DNA of 22,220 bases from Stentor coeruleus (lineage: Eukaryota > Ciliophora > Heterotrichea > Heterotrichida > Stentoridae), in NCBI GenBank assembly GCA_001970955.1, contig MPUH01001168.1, positions 1 through 22,220 of the forward strand. Reading direction: 5' to 3'. Shown in pieces: positions 7,864-17,627 of the stretch. Position numbers and translations under genes: made by a program. Every line of letters starts with the position of its first letter. The stretch's first letter is position 1. The notes under the pieces are model-generated. The model saw nothing but the letters and a program-made list of their open reading frames with translations. It was not told the origin of the DNA and searched no databases.

Positions 7864-10071
7864 ATGGATTCTTTCAACCAAAGTACCTTTCAGTAACTAA
7901 AATCTAGGTTCATCCTAAGTGAAATCGATCTTTACTCATCAGAACCTCTCTCCTACAAATCTCATCTAATTGAACACCTACGAAAACTCGCTGAATATCT
8001 TGTTTGGAGCGACCAGCATTCAAAAACTTTTTTCTCGTAAGACTTACCTAGTTTATTCATATCTCGCAACACTCAGCTTTCCCTTTGTGGAATCCTAGAA
8101 AATTGTTCCGACCATCAAATCATCCTCCAACTTCTTCAAACTGCCACTCTGCTTATCCACAATCTTTCCAAAGATGAAGACAAGTCCTACCTCGTTTCAT
8201 CCAAGTTATGCTCATCTCTAGTGTCTTTTCCCTTCGATTTTACAAACGAAGAAGTTGTTGATAACTATATGTCCTATATAAAAGGTCTAGCTGTAAATCT
8301 TAACAAAAACTCTTTAACCAAGTTCCTTCTCACCAATAATTTCGCCCTTTTTTCTGGGGCAATGATGTTTTTTCACTATAAAGACCCGCTGATCCGCACT
8401 GCATCAAGAACAGTCATTTTGTCAATATTAAAAAGTACGAGTTACTTAGTTAATCATGATAAAATAAATGCATACATTTTAGAATGTGAGTTTTGCTTTG
8501 GTCTTGTTAGTCGTTTGTGGCAATTAATTATAGACCTTGGTACATACTTTTATAAAGATGAGGCTCAGACTGAGGAAATTATAAGTGAAGCTGTAGACTT
8601 GATGTTTTGTATTAATGATGTTTATCAACAACAGGCACATGATATTTGCCAAAGACTTGTTTGTGGGTTTTTAGAGAAAATGATTCCTGGACTTGTTGGC
8701 TCAGTTTGTGGAGAAGGGAAATGGTTGAATTGTGGCTTGGCTTTGATGGTTTTGACTAAAGTTATTCAGGTTATTAATGTGAAAAATATTTTAGATACTC
8801 TTGTTGGAGTTTTATTTGCTGATAGTGTACCAAGAAAAGTCTTGGAACTTGGTCGGAAAGCCCCTCCAACAAGCCCGAGTAAAGACTTTGTTATAGATTA
8901 TAATGACCTTGTCCCTAATTCTTTTGCTGAAAAAGTTCTCCAAAAACTAAACCCTGACGAGAATTTTGGCGGGGCTTTTTCAGTCACTGAGTCTTTGATG
9001 TCTTTATTTGTCCTTCAATCATGTATTTGTAACCCAAATATCAGCCAGCCCTTGTTAGCATCTTTAGGACTTCTTTCTCAAACCCAAGCTCACAATGAAG
9101 TTTTAAATGATCTCCATTACCCTGCATCTAATTACAACAGCAACATACTTGAATCAATATTATCACTTTTACTATCTAATAAACCTGGTGGGTTTATTGC
9201 ATTTTCAGTATCTATGAAAATTATCTATGAACTTACTTGTGGACCAGCTCCAATTATTCGTTCAAGTCATATTAAGTATTTACAAGAAATCCTTTTAAAA
9301 TTCACAATCCGCTTAACCTCAGCTTATGAAGATGATGGATTAAGGAACTTCCTCATTGAGAACTTTGAATCTGAATGGCTTTTTATTAAAAACTTAAGCT
9401 TATCTCATAGTGTACCAATACCAATATACAAGTCTTACTCTTTAATAGCTGAACCATCTGGGGTTAGTATAAGAAAGCTTAGTACAGACCAACCTGAGTA
9501 CTTACAAGTTAAACAGGTTCAAGAAGATGTTAGAATTTTCTTTATAGTCTATAAACTTTTAAAAATTATTTCACAAGACGATCCAAATGAATACCCTTTA
9601 GAAGTCCCTGATATCTCAGGGCTTAAAATTGGAGACTGTGTTGATACAAGTAATTATTATAAAGGAAACTTTGCCTTCAACGACCTCATCCATGCAAGTC
9701 TTTTACCTTCAAAACCTTATAAAAACTCTTCATTACCCAGTTCCAAACCTGTTTTCATTTGTGAAACTGAAGGTTCTTTACTTATTTTAGAACCTATTCC
9801 AGATCTTGCCCCTGCAGCGAAGGTCCTTGAAATCCTCCAATGGAAAAGCCTTAAAGTCTCAACAGACACAGCAAAACACTCTTTAATCCTCACAATCCCA
9901 AGAAAAGTAACCCCAACACTTTCATTCCAATTAAAAAGTAAATCAGAGCTAGTCTTGCTCCAAGCCAAATTAGCCCAGCGTATCACCTTTGCCTTATCTT
10001 TAGAAGGGGAAATTATAAGATCTTTTCTTGAAGACACGTCAAGGAAAATTATAGGTAGTTATTCGTTCTAA
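7864..10071 (+). CDS. CLEC16A: CLEC16A/Ema/GOP-1 homologue (FPL domain)
   Basis: Spliced as 7864-7892, 7908-8036 and 8052-10071, giving 725 aa. The N-terminal 175 residues match the FPL domain of the CLEC16A family: LRKLAEYLVWSDQ corresponds to the animal ITEILIWGDQ block, LQLLQTATLL to VQLLQTLNIL, and FPFDFTNEEVVDNYMSYIKG to HKFDFSDEEIMAYYISFLKT. With the second intron removed, the spacing between the first two blocks equals that of the human protein. Family members (Drosophila Ema, C. elegans GOP-1) are peripheral membrane proteins of endosomes and lysosomes, needed for endosome maturation, autophagy and mitophagy. The protein is shorter than human CLEC16A (about 1050 aa) and lacks its long C-terminal tail. 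The ATG at 7864 is the only one upstream of the domain. Stop is TAATAA. An EF-hand gene starts 10 nt later. Confidence 0.85.
7893..7907 (+). other. 15-nt intron, phase 2
   Basis: GTAACTAAAATCTAG in the CLEC16A-like gene. The first G completes a codon, so the following TAA is an in-frame stop if the intron is kept. Removing it joins STFQ to FILSEID. Confidence 0.8.
8037..8051 (+). other. 15-nt intron, phase 2
   Basis: GTAAGACTTACCTAG in the CLEC16A-like gene. It gives an in-frame TAA when retained. Removing it joins TFFS to LFISRN, and the spacing to the next conserved block then fits animal CLEC16A without gaps. This is the best evidence in the window that such 15-mers are introns and that TAA is not a sense codon. 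Confidence 0.88.
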
Positions 10072-10081
10072 TAAATAACAA

Positions 10082-10372
10082 ATGGCGAGTCCAGCAGAAA
10101 TACAAGCAATTTTAAGAGACGAAAGAAAACTTCATGAAATTGCCAAAGCAGCTTTTGATGCTGTAGACAACGATCATTCAGGATTTATAGACGAACCAGA
10201 GCTAAAAACTGTAATGTGTAGTGTTGCAGGAGATATTGGAATGGACCAACCAAGCGATAGCGATGTTAGAGATGTGCTTAGAGAACTTGACACGAATCGC
10301 GATGGGAGGATAAGCTTGGATGAGTTCAAAGTACTCATAAAGCAAGTCTTAGAGCTGATGGCTAATCAATAA
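10082..10372 (+). CDS. Two-EF-hand calcium-binding protein
   Basis: A 96-aa protein with two canonical EF-hand loops. Loop 1 is residues 29-40 (DNDHSGFIDEPE) and loop 2 is 70-81 (DTNRDGRISLDE); both carry the acidic residues at positions 1, 3, 5 and 12 and the Gly at 6 expected for Ca2+ binding. The N-terminal 25 residues and the linker are helical, so this is one EF-hand pair, like half a calmodulin or centrin or an S100-type protein. It is presumably a cytosolic or cytoskeletal calcium sensor; the partner is unknown. The start ATG follows the TAATAA of the CLEC16A-like gene after only 10 nt, on the same strand but in a different frame. The two may share a promoter or a transcript, or the promoter may lie inside the upstream coding sequence. 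Stop is TAA. Confidence 0.9.
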   Translation: MASPAEIQAILRDERKLHEIAKAAFDAVDNDHSGFIDEPELKTVMCSVAGDIGMDQPSDSDVRDVLRELDTNRDGRISLDEFKVLIKQVLELMANQ

Positions 10373-10620
10373 TTAGATAATTTACTTAATGATAGGGACT
10401 TATATGCTAAAATTGAGTTAGCTTATTGTTGACTTCATGAAAAATATACCTTTTATAGGATTTAGTAAGCTTTTATGATATAAAATACTGGAGATTTTTA
10501 GTTTCTTTATACCAAATCAGGTTTTGCATATAAAAAAACGATTTTTTCATATTTTTTATTTGTCTGATGTTATTTTTATAAAACACCCAATACTACTATA
10601 TATAAATCATTTAAAAGATA
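10373..10620. other. Short convergent intergenic spacer
   Basis: About 250 bases where the plus-strand EF-hand gene and the minus-strand histidine-kinase-like gene converge. Both 3' ends must form here. The left part has more G and the right part more C, as expected if each 3' flank is C-poor on its own coding strand. No other feature was seen. Confidence 0.5.
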
Positions 10621-12399
10621 TTACTTGCGAGCTTCAAAATCTAGGCCTTCATGAGACACTGTGCTGAGTATTCCTGAACCTAAAGAAGATCCATTGCTAT
10701 TTGAGGAATGAACAAGTTTCCTAACTTTTGATATAGAAAGGTTGGTTCTTTTAGGTAAAGTTACCGGCGGCCAGGATATTACTGATGAATCTCTTGGAAA
10801 TTCTATAAAACAAATGTTGTTACACCTGGCTATATTGCCTTTTTCGAAGTTCAAAACATAAGAAATCGTCACTTTTTTAAGATCACTGTGGTATTTAACT
10901 TCTTCTAAATCTCCTTTAAGAACTTTTATTAGGTTTCTGCATAGGTTTAGATTAAGCCCTGGAGGAATTTTTAACTTTTCATAATCTAAAGGGGTTAGCA
11001 AATATTTGCTAAAAATTGTGTCCATTTCTTCTTGAGTTATACTATTGCTATAGAATTTAAACCGGTATTGGACCGAATGCAAAGACTATTTAGGAATTAC
11101 AGTTTGGCTTAAAGTAAGAAGAAGGTCTGAGTTTTTGTCTGTATGCAACAAAGTATATTCTAAAAGCATCTTCAAAAGCTGGTTATGTTTTAGTCTATCA
11201 TTTCTAACACATGGTAAGTCTTTATCAACAACCAAATTGACTTTAAAATTATTATCAGTCCAGTTTTTCCAACATATTTGTATCATATTTACCACTTCAA
11301 TCCTAATATCAAAATCACACATATTCACCTCTGAAGCGCCAAGAAAAAAACTTAATAATCCTTCAATATCTAATTGTCTATAAAAATGATCAAGTGACAT
11401 ATAAATTTCGTTTTCAGTAATTGCATTTTGTTTAGTATAACAATTGCTAATCTTATTAGCCAAAGTATTAGTATAACTCTGAACATTCCGCATAGCTGTA
11501 ACTGCAACACTTCTAAGAGTTACAAATCTACTAATATCTTTGATAATAAGTAAAAAAGATTTCATTCCATGTATAGTTATCGGCATAATCCTTGTGAGAA
11601 TAGAGCTGAATTCATCATATTGTTTAGGAGGTTTGAATATAAAAAGGAATTCTTCTTCAGCAATAAGGCCTTTTTTAGCAATATTGATCATACTAAAAAT
11701 CCTCTGTGTGTGTTCTTTAGAGAATACATTAGTAATATGTAATGGCATTATATCTTCACATAAGGCAACGGATATATTAACAGCAATTGGGTTCATTTCA
11801 AGGATATCTCCGCTATCGTTGATTATAAAATACCCACAGTTAAATCGATTTGAAGCTTTTTGTAAGTCAATGACCAGGTCTGAATAATATTCTTTCATCG
11901 CCCAAAGACCTTTAAAGTCTTTTTTCAATAAAATCAAGACAATGGACATGGTTGTGTATTCGATTAGGTTCCGAGAAACTGACTTGAAGCATATTTCTTT
12001 TATCAGTAGGACTAGTAAGTGTTTTTCTATACTCACAGATGTTGAAGCATGATAAACGAATTCTAACATAATCAGCACGTTCTGTGAAATCGCATTACTA
12101 GCTTCACTTTGGAGAACCAAACCAAAAGCTAGAAACTTATTGATTCTTGGCCACTTTGAAGTCATCGCATTCACAGCCATCAGTACGCAGACCACAACAA
12201 GGCGGTCTAGGGAGAAATTTTGTAGCAGGTCGAAAATAAGCATGGCGATTATCAAACACTTGAAAAGAGCCAAAGGGAAAAACGAATTGTTAAAAACGAA
12301 GTCTATGTATTTTTTTTCGTTACTAGGCGACTTGAAGGCAAAGAGCCAGTTTTGCTTGTAAGAGTCCCAAATGGTTTTCCTGTTATCAATAGAGTTCAT
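10621..12399 (-). CDS. Membrane PAS / histidine-kinase-like protein, probably catalytically dead
   Basis: Spliced as 12399-11101 plus 11085-10621, giving 587 aa. The N-terminal 165 residues hold several hydrophobic segments (for example FFPLALFKCLIIAMLIFDLL and LVVVCVLMAVNAM), so the protein is membrane-bound. A PAS-like sensor domain covers about 185-290 (CGYFIINDSGDILEMN ... MKSFLLIIKDISRF). The C-terminal region from about 370 resembles a HATPase_c domain: RLKHNQLLKMLLEYTLLHT fits the N-box helix and PGLNLNLCRNLIKVLKGDLE fits the G2 box and following helix. However, the N-box Asn is replaced by Tyr (LLEYTL), GLGL is GLNL, and no HExxTP phospho-acceptor motif is visible before it. This suggests a pseudokinase that may still sense or scaffold. 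No receiver domain was seen. Without splicing, the protein would end at the intron TAG and lose the end of the ATPase fold. Confidence 0.75.
11086..11100 (-). other. 15-nt intron, phase 0
   Basis: On the minus strand GTAATTCCTAAATAG. It lies between codons inside the ATPase-like domain, and its terminal TAG is in frame. Removing it joins TLSQT to SLHSVQYRF and restores the second half of the domain, including the PGLNLNLCRNLI motif. Confidence 0.87.
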
Positions 12400-14120
12400 A
12401 TTTTTATATTTTTAGATATTAAAAGATGTGGTTTTAAGTGGTTTATTGAAACTGGGTTTTATTGTTTTTTTCTCGGTTTTTATATTTATTTCTTCTTTAG
12501 CGATTTGGTTTAATAGTTTTCCTTTATTTGTTTATGGAAAACTCGTTATGTTTTTGCAGATTTTTTTGCGGTTTTTATTAGATTTTATTGGCAGGTCTAT
12601 GTGGGTAAGGAGTTAGAATTATTAGTGGGAAAATATAAAAGCTGAGGATTTAGAATTATATAAATGGAAGGTTGTTGGTATGAAGATCTTATAACAAACT
12701 TAATTTTTCTATTTTGTCCTTAGATGATTATCCTGAATATAAAATCCTTAAAAAAATATTTAGTTTATATAAAACTTTGTAGTAGGAGAAAACTTGAATG
12801 CTTTCTTAGTGTGAAAATTATATTTAAGATCTTGGGAAAATTTTGAAAACATAAATTTGTTTATATCATAGACACTTTCTCCTTAAAATAAGCAAAATAA
12901 TTTTATATCCTTGTGGTATCTCAAAAACACATTGTCCTGTAAATAAAATTAGATACAAAAATTTTTATTGCAAATTAAATTTTACAAATGAAAAAATATC
13001 TGAAGTCATAAGTTCCAAGAAAACCCTACTAGTGGAAGTAAACTAATAATAAAGAATTTATAATGGTTTAATAAAAAAATTATAAAAATCAATAAGAATT
13101 TTAATAAACACCTTAATAACTAACTATTATATTTCCCAAACTTAGTAAATAATGTATTTATATAGATTATCTCATATTAAACCTAGTTTTTAACTTAGAA
13201 TAATAATTGGATTATTTATTATGTATACTTTAGGTTTATTGCAGAATAAAAAAATGTTTTTCTATTTAGTATGGCAACAATTATAAGTAATATTTAAATC
13301 ATAAAAATATGATTACAAAATAGCAATGATATCTTAAATATATAGTGATTCATGAGCATTGACTTTTATAAAGTGTTGATATATAGAAACTAGTTTAGTT
13401 TCATAATTAATTATACTATGCTTATATTAAAATAAATATAAATTATAATCCAGAATTCATCATAGGACAAATTCAGAATGCAAATAGCTTGATCTTTACA
13501 TATTTTTTTTAATTGAGTGTTATATAATATTCTCTGCATGTAAAATATATCAAAAATAACAATTTTTATCCTAAAAAAAAAAAAATTTATAGAATTCTTG
13601 TTGCCTTCCTAAAAAATATAAATCCTCAATACCCAAAAATGTTAAAGACCATAAAATATTTAGACTAAATATTATCTAGTGTTTTAAACCCTAATCATAA
13701 TATCTTATCATATTTTATGAGAAGAAAAGCTCAAATTAAAAATATAAAAATAAAATCGTTAAGTCAATATTTGTTCTACAATTGCTGCCCAAATCATCGT
13801 CATTAGTTTTTTTTGTTAATCCATATAATTTTATATTGTTTAAATCATTATCACAAACTTTTCTATTAAAAAAACCTATGTGATTATATCAATACAACAC
13901 AATTTATCATCATTTTACCGCAAAAAAATCAAAATCTTTCTTTATCAAAATATCTTTAAATCATCATTCATACATCAACACAAATCCTAAAACTCTCAAC
14001 ATAAATTAGCACATCTGCCAATTACTTTATCAAAATTTTAATCTTTTCATTAAAATAATCATCAGCACCTATCCTAAAAAAATAAAATTTTCTATAACTA
14101 CTAAGTTAATCCTAATATTT
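12400..14120. other. 1.7-kb gene-free region between two minus-strand genes
   Basis: No gene recognised. The left part (12400-12700), upstream of the kinase-like gene, is rich in G and poor in C on the plus strand, so poor in G on that gene's coding strand. The right part (about 13560-14120), downstream of the secreted-protein gene, is rich in C and poor in G on the plus strand. A hydrophobic 62-codon ORF at 12428-12616 starts with GTG and is probably chance. Confidence 0.5.
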
Positions 14121-14933
14121 TTAACTCAAAGCACAATATTCTTCAATATTATACCTAGCTTTAAACTTAACAATACTACCTTTGCCAACTACAAATTCAC
14201 TAAGCCCATATCCAAGTTGTGTAGCCCAATCATAAGTATAACCAAGTCCAGTCCATGGATAATTCATATAAGCTTCAGTACTATTATAAGAACCTCTCCA
14301 ATTGTTACACATCCATATAAAATGTTCAGTATTCACATTAACCCATCTACTTGCAACCTGTACAAATTCTTGACCATTTTCCGGACAAAACCAAGGGGCT
14401 TCAGAATTATTACTTCGAACATTTATTACTGGAACTTCTAATAAACACTCTGAATCGAAAATCTCAGGATCAGGGCAAGGTCTGAATAAATCAGTCAAAT
14501 TAACAAAAACTTCAACAATTGCGTTTATTGGTTCAATTGGAGGTAAACCAAGTTGTTGAAGCATCCGCAAAGTTTTATTTTGAACTGAATATTGTTTGCA
14601 TGAAGCTTTTAAATCTGGATATGCTGTAAACCATGTTTCAATTGGAAGTTCAAAAGTACTATTGGTGATATTAGGGAAATACTTTGAAAGACCTGCACTT
14701 ACCATTAATACAAGACCTTGATCATCGAATATTAGTTTTGAATTAGATCGGTTTATTGGGGTTAAAGCTCGGAATATACGAGATGGGACTGGGGTTTTGG
14801 CTACTTCTAGAGATTTTATGTACATTTCACAGTAAGGACCTGTACAGTTTAGTGATTGAGTGATTTTTGAAGATGGAGGAGAAAGTGGAATGGATTTCGA
14901 TAGAATTTGGTTGAGCAGAAGAAGGATGAACAT
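14121..14933 (-). CDS. Secreted protein of a mostly bacterial uncharacterised family
   Basis: A 270-aa protein that starts with a short signal peptide (MFILLLLNQILSKS) and carries at least eight N-x-S/T glycosylation sites and several Cys, so it is very likely secreted or lysosomal. Conserved-looking blocks are TPVPSRIFRALTP, LQQLGLPPIEPINAIVEVFV, DLFRPCPDPEIFDSECLLEVP and YPWTGLGYTYDW followed by YGLSEFVV. I remember very similar blocks (LGLPP...; DLFRPCPDPEI..ECEL; YPWTRLGYTYDWG; GLSEFV) from unannotated bacterial proteins, so this may be a gene gained from bacteria and fitted with a secretion signal. No enzyme motif is recognised and the function is unknown. The frame is uninterrupted, with an ATG start and a TAA stop. 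The bacterial link rests on memory, not on a search. Confidence 0.8.
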   Translation of the reverse strand: MFILLLLNQILSKSIPLSPPSSKITQSLNCTGPYCEMYIKSLEVAKTPVPSRIFRALTPINRSNSKLIFDDQGLVLMVSAGLSKYFPNITNSTFELPIETWFTAYPDLKASCKQYSVQNKTLRMLQQLGLPPIEPINAIVEVFVNLTDLFRPCPDPEIFDSECLLEVPVINVRSNNSEAPWFCPENGQEFVQVASRWVNVNTEHFIWMCNNWRGSYNSTEAYMNYPWTGLGYTYDWATQLGYGLSEFVVGKGSIVKFKARYNIEEYCALS

Positions 14934-15992
14934 TTATTATATGTCAGAAACTATTTTTGGTGAATAAGTAAAATGCAAGAATTTGTGTTAGTTTGATTTA
15001 TAAGATTTTTTTTTTTGGATAGTTTAATTAAGGTGATAAGGTTTTACTGAACACTTGATCATGCTTTGGTAAAAGTGAATGAGATATTTAATTAAATGTT
15101 TGACTTAGAGTTGAGTATTTTTTTTTTGTTCGGAAATACTTTAAAATCTAATAACAACTGCTGATTTTTGATTGGATGCATGATTTCATATTGGTGAAGA
15201 AGTTGTTATAAGATTAAATGATTGTTTACTTATATCTGACAGGAAAATTATCTTTTTAAAGTTTAGTTAGAGATTATAAATATTTCCTGACATGGGAATT
15301 TTTAGGATTTATCCATTTGGTTAGAATATTAGTTATAGGCATTTACAAGGGTTTTTAAAAATCTGTAACCAATATTGTATAAAATTAAAGCAAATTATGA
15401 TTTTTAAAGGAATTTGTTTTGCATATTTTTTGTCCCAAAGCTAAGGTTATGCAGTAAATATCAGTTGAGACAATATTTTTATAATAACAATCTTTTATTA
15501 ACGGACTTGCTTTTCACAGACGAGCATCAGGGAGCCCAAAGAAACTTTATATATTTTATAAACTATTCAATTCATAGCAAAGACAAGTCTTTATTATATC
15601 TAATAATTTCACATATAAATCCTAGGCTTCTTATAGAAAAACTATCATAATAAATTTTACAAAAAACATAACTTAATTGACTAAATCATAAAAAAAACAC
15701 ACATATTTTTAACAAGCATAAAACCTGCTATTCAAATTTTGATATCAACAAATGTTTTTATAAAAAATTGATGAATTTATACCTTTACTCAACCTGATAA
15801 ACCACACATTTTTTAATAAGATTATTTTCTAACTAAGACATTTTTTATGTTCACATCAATAAAACTTCAAGAAATTCTTATATTTTCTAGCTTTCTTAAC
15901 CAAACCTACATCTTTCTCTCAGTACCAAAAACTTTTAGCTCATAGAATTTTTTAAGTGTTTTTTTAAGTTTTTACTAATAACTTTACAGTAA
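14934..15992. other. 1.06-kb divergent intergenic region
   Basis: It separates the minus-strand secreted-protein gene from the plus-strand carrier gene, so both promoters should lie here. The left part is poor in C on the plus strand and the right part poor in G (15661-15960: 18 G, 51 C by hand count), so each flank is G-poor on its own coding strand. A 78-codon ORF without ATG at 15414-15650 and a perfect 6-bp hairpin AAAGAC-AA-GTCTTT near 15582 are the only other things of note. Confidence 0.5.
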
Positions 15993-16844
15993 ATGGATAG
16001 AAAAAAATGCAGTAGGCCTGAAGTGAACTTTATATCAGGGCTCCTTGCTGGGTTAAATAATGCTATAATTTGTGCTCCACTAGACACAGCGAAAACTAGA
16101 TTACAAATACAAGGGCTTTATAATAAATCCTATTCAGGTACTACACAAACACTATCTATGATATATAAAACTGAAGGTATTCGAGGTTTATATCAAGGTT
16201 CATCAATAACAATCCTTGCTTATCCTTTATCCTGGAGTCTTTACTTCATAATCTACGAGTATTTAAAATCAGTAACAAATGATTACACATCCAGTTCTCT
16301 ATACTCAAATATTCTAAGCGCTTCAGGTGCAGGTCTTGTAAGCACGGTCGTAACTAATCCACTCTGGCTTATAAGAGTACGTCTTCAAGCTCAGCGAGAA
16401 AAAACAAATTCCGGTTGGGAAATTGGCAAAAATCTTATCCAAAAAGAAGGTTTTCTATCTTTATATCGAGGTTTTTCAGCTTCATTACTAGGTGTAGGTC
16501 ATGTTATTATATATTTCCCAATGTATGAATACTTTAAAGAACATATTTATAATGAGGATCAACCAACGCTTATTGGGGTTTTAATCTCTTCTTGGATTCC
16601 CAAAGTTTGTGCAAGTGCAGTTTCTTATCCACATGAGCTAATTAGAGCTCGTATTTATACACATGATGCTACACAAGATAAGAGATTTTGTGGATTTAAA
16701 GGACTTATTATGTTTACTTTTAATACTGAAGGATTCAAAGGGTTTTATGGAGGTTTTTTTACAAATATTTTTAGAATACTTCCTTCAACTTTTGTCACTC
16801 TTTATACATATGAAAAAGTTAAGTATTTCCTGGAACATAATTAG
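15993..16844 (+). CDS. Mitochondrial carrier, NAD+ transporter type (NDT/YIA6-like)
   Basis: A 283-aa member of the mitochondrial carrier (SLC25) family, with three repeats of about 95 residues and six membrane helices. The signature PxxxxK/R occurs at 29-34 (PLDTAK), 123-128 (PLWLIR) and 213-218 (PHELIR), and EGIRGLYQG, EGFLSLYRG and EGFKGFYGG are the matching second-helix motifs. The Trp in the second signature, the YPHE in the third and GVGHVIIYFPMYEYFK in helix four are typical of the NAD+/folate/pyrimidine nucleotide subgroup, and fit plant and yeast NAD+ carriers best. Its likely role is bringing NAD+ or a related nucleotide across the mitochondrial inner membrane. The length is normal, the ATG is the first in frame, and no intron is needed. 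The subgroup is inferred from motifs; the family is certain. Confidence 0.92.
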   Translation: MDRKKCSRPEVNFISGLLAGLNNAIICAPLDTAKTRLQIQGLYNKSYSGTTQTLSMIYKTEGIRGLYQGSSITILAYPLSWSLYFIIYEYLKSVTNDYTSSSLYSNILSASGAGLVSTVVTNPLWLIRVRLQAQREKTNSGWEIGKNLIQKEGFLSLYRGFSASLLGVGHVIIYFPMYEYFKEHIYNEDQPTLIGVLISSWIPKVCASAVSYPHELIRARIYTHDATQDKRFCGFKGLIMFTFNTEGFKGFYGGFFTNIFRILPSTFVTLYTYEKVKYFLEHN

Positions 16845-17627
16845 ATTTTAAAGTTTTTATTTTTAAAAATACAGAGTTTTTTAAAGGTTTTAGGTTGGGA
16901 ATGCAAATGCATTGATAGGTTGAGAAAATAAATTGTGGTTTTTGGATCGGATTTTTAGATGGATGAGGTTTAATATTAGATAGGAAATTTGAAGATGGAT
17001 GAAAGAAATTGAGAAAAAAGTTAAGCATTTGAGGAATTGGTAGTAATAAATTTAGATTCAAAAGAAAACGCAAATTTTTGGTATTATTAGATTTAAAAAT
17101 AATTTTATATTAAGTGATTGAAATTGAAACTAATTATTGAATAGTGATTAGATATTTATAATCTGTGTTAACCACCACTCGCTAGTTTAAGCTTAATTAT
17201 TTACTTCTAAAATCAGTATTGTAGTATAATTTGCATCTTTATAGTAAGCTTACTTTATGCCATTATGTTTTTTGATACAAAAAGTTATTGTTTTCAACAT
17301 TTTCTGCGAGATGTGCTATCCTAAATGCCTGATACAATAATAATCTCACATAACTTTTTAGACATCTTCCCTTTAATTTTGGCAAAGGAAGAAATTTACT
17401 TTCTCCAAGTTCTAAATTGATCATTAGATGTGTAACCCTTAACTACATACGAGTGATATAAAACATTGTTCCTAAACCCAAATTATTTCTAAACCTAAAT
17501 CACACTTAAAGAAGTTTTATTTAAAACTAACATTCTCAAATTACTTCAACACAATCTATATCCCTACAACAAAAAGTATCTCTTTCAGTTTTTATAAGTT
17601 CTAACTAAAATTATACGATTAAAAAAA
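16845..17627. other. Convergent intergenic region
   Basis: About 780 bases between the 3' ends of the carrier gene and the disordered-protein gene. The left part is strongly G-rich and C-poor (16861-17040: 47 G, 5 C), and the right part (about 17450-17630) is C-rich and G-poor. So each 3' flank is C-poor on its own coding strand. The minus-strand ORF at 16819-17073 comes from this G-rich tract and looks spurious. No terminator motif was recognised. Confidence 0.5.

Noticed and set aside
12428..12616. Hydrophobic 62-codon ORF
   Set aside because: It has a GTG start and lies in a T- and G-rich upstream flank; membrane-like composition follows from the base composition.
15414..15650. 78-codon ORF with fairly protein-like sequence (DEHQGAQRNF)
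   Set aside because: There is no ATG, a stop lies just upstream, no intron joins it to a start, and it falls in a promoter-like divergent region. It could be a relic but cannot be supported.
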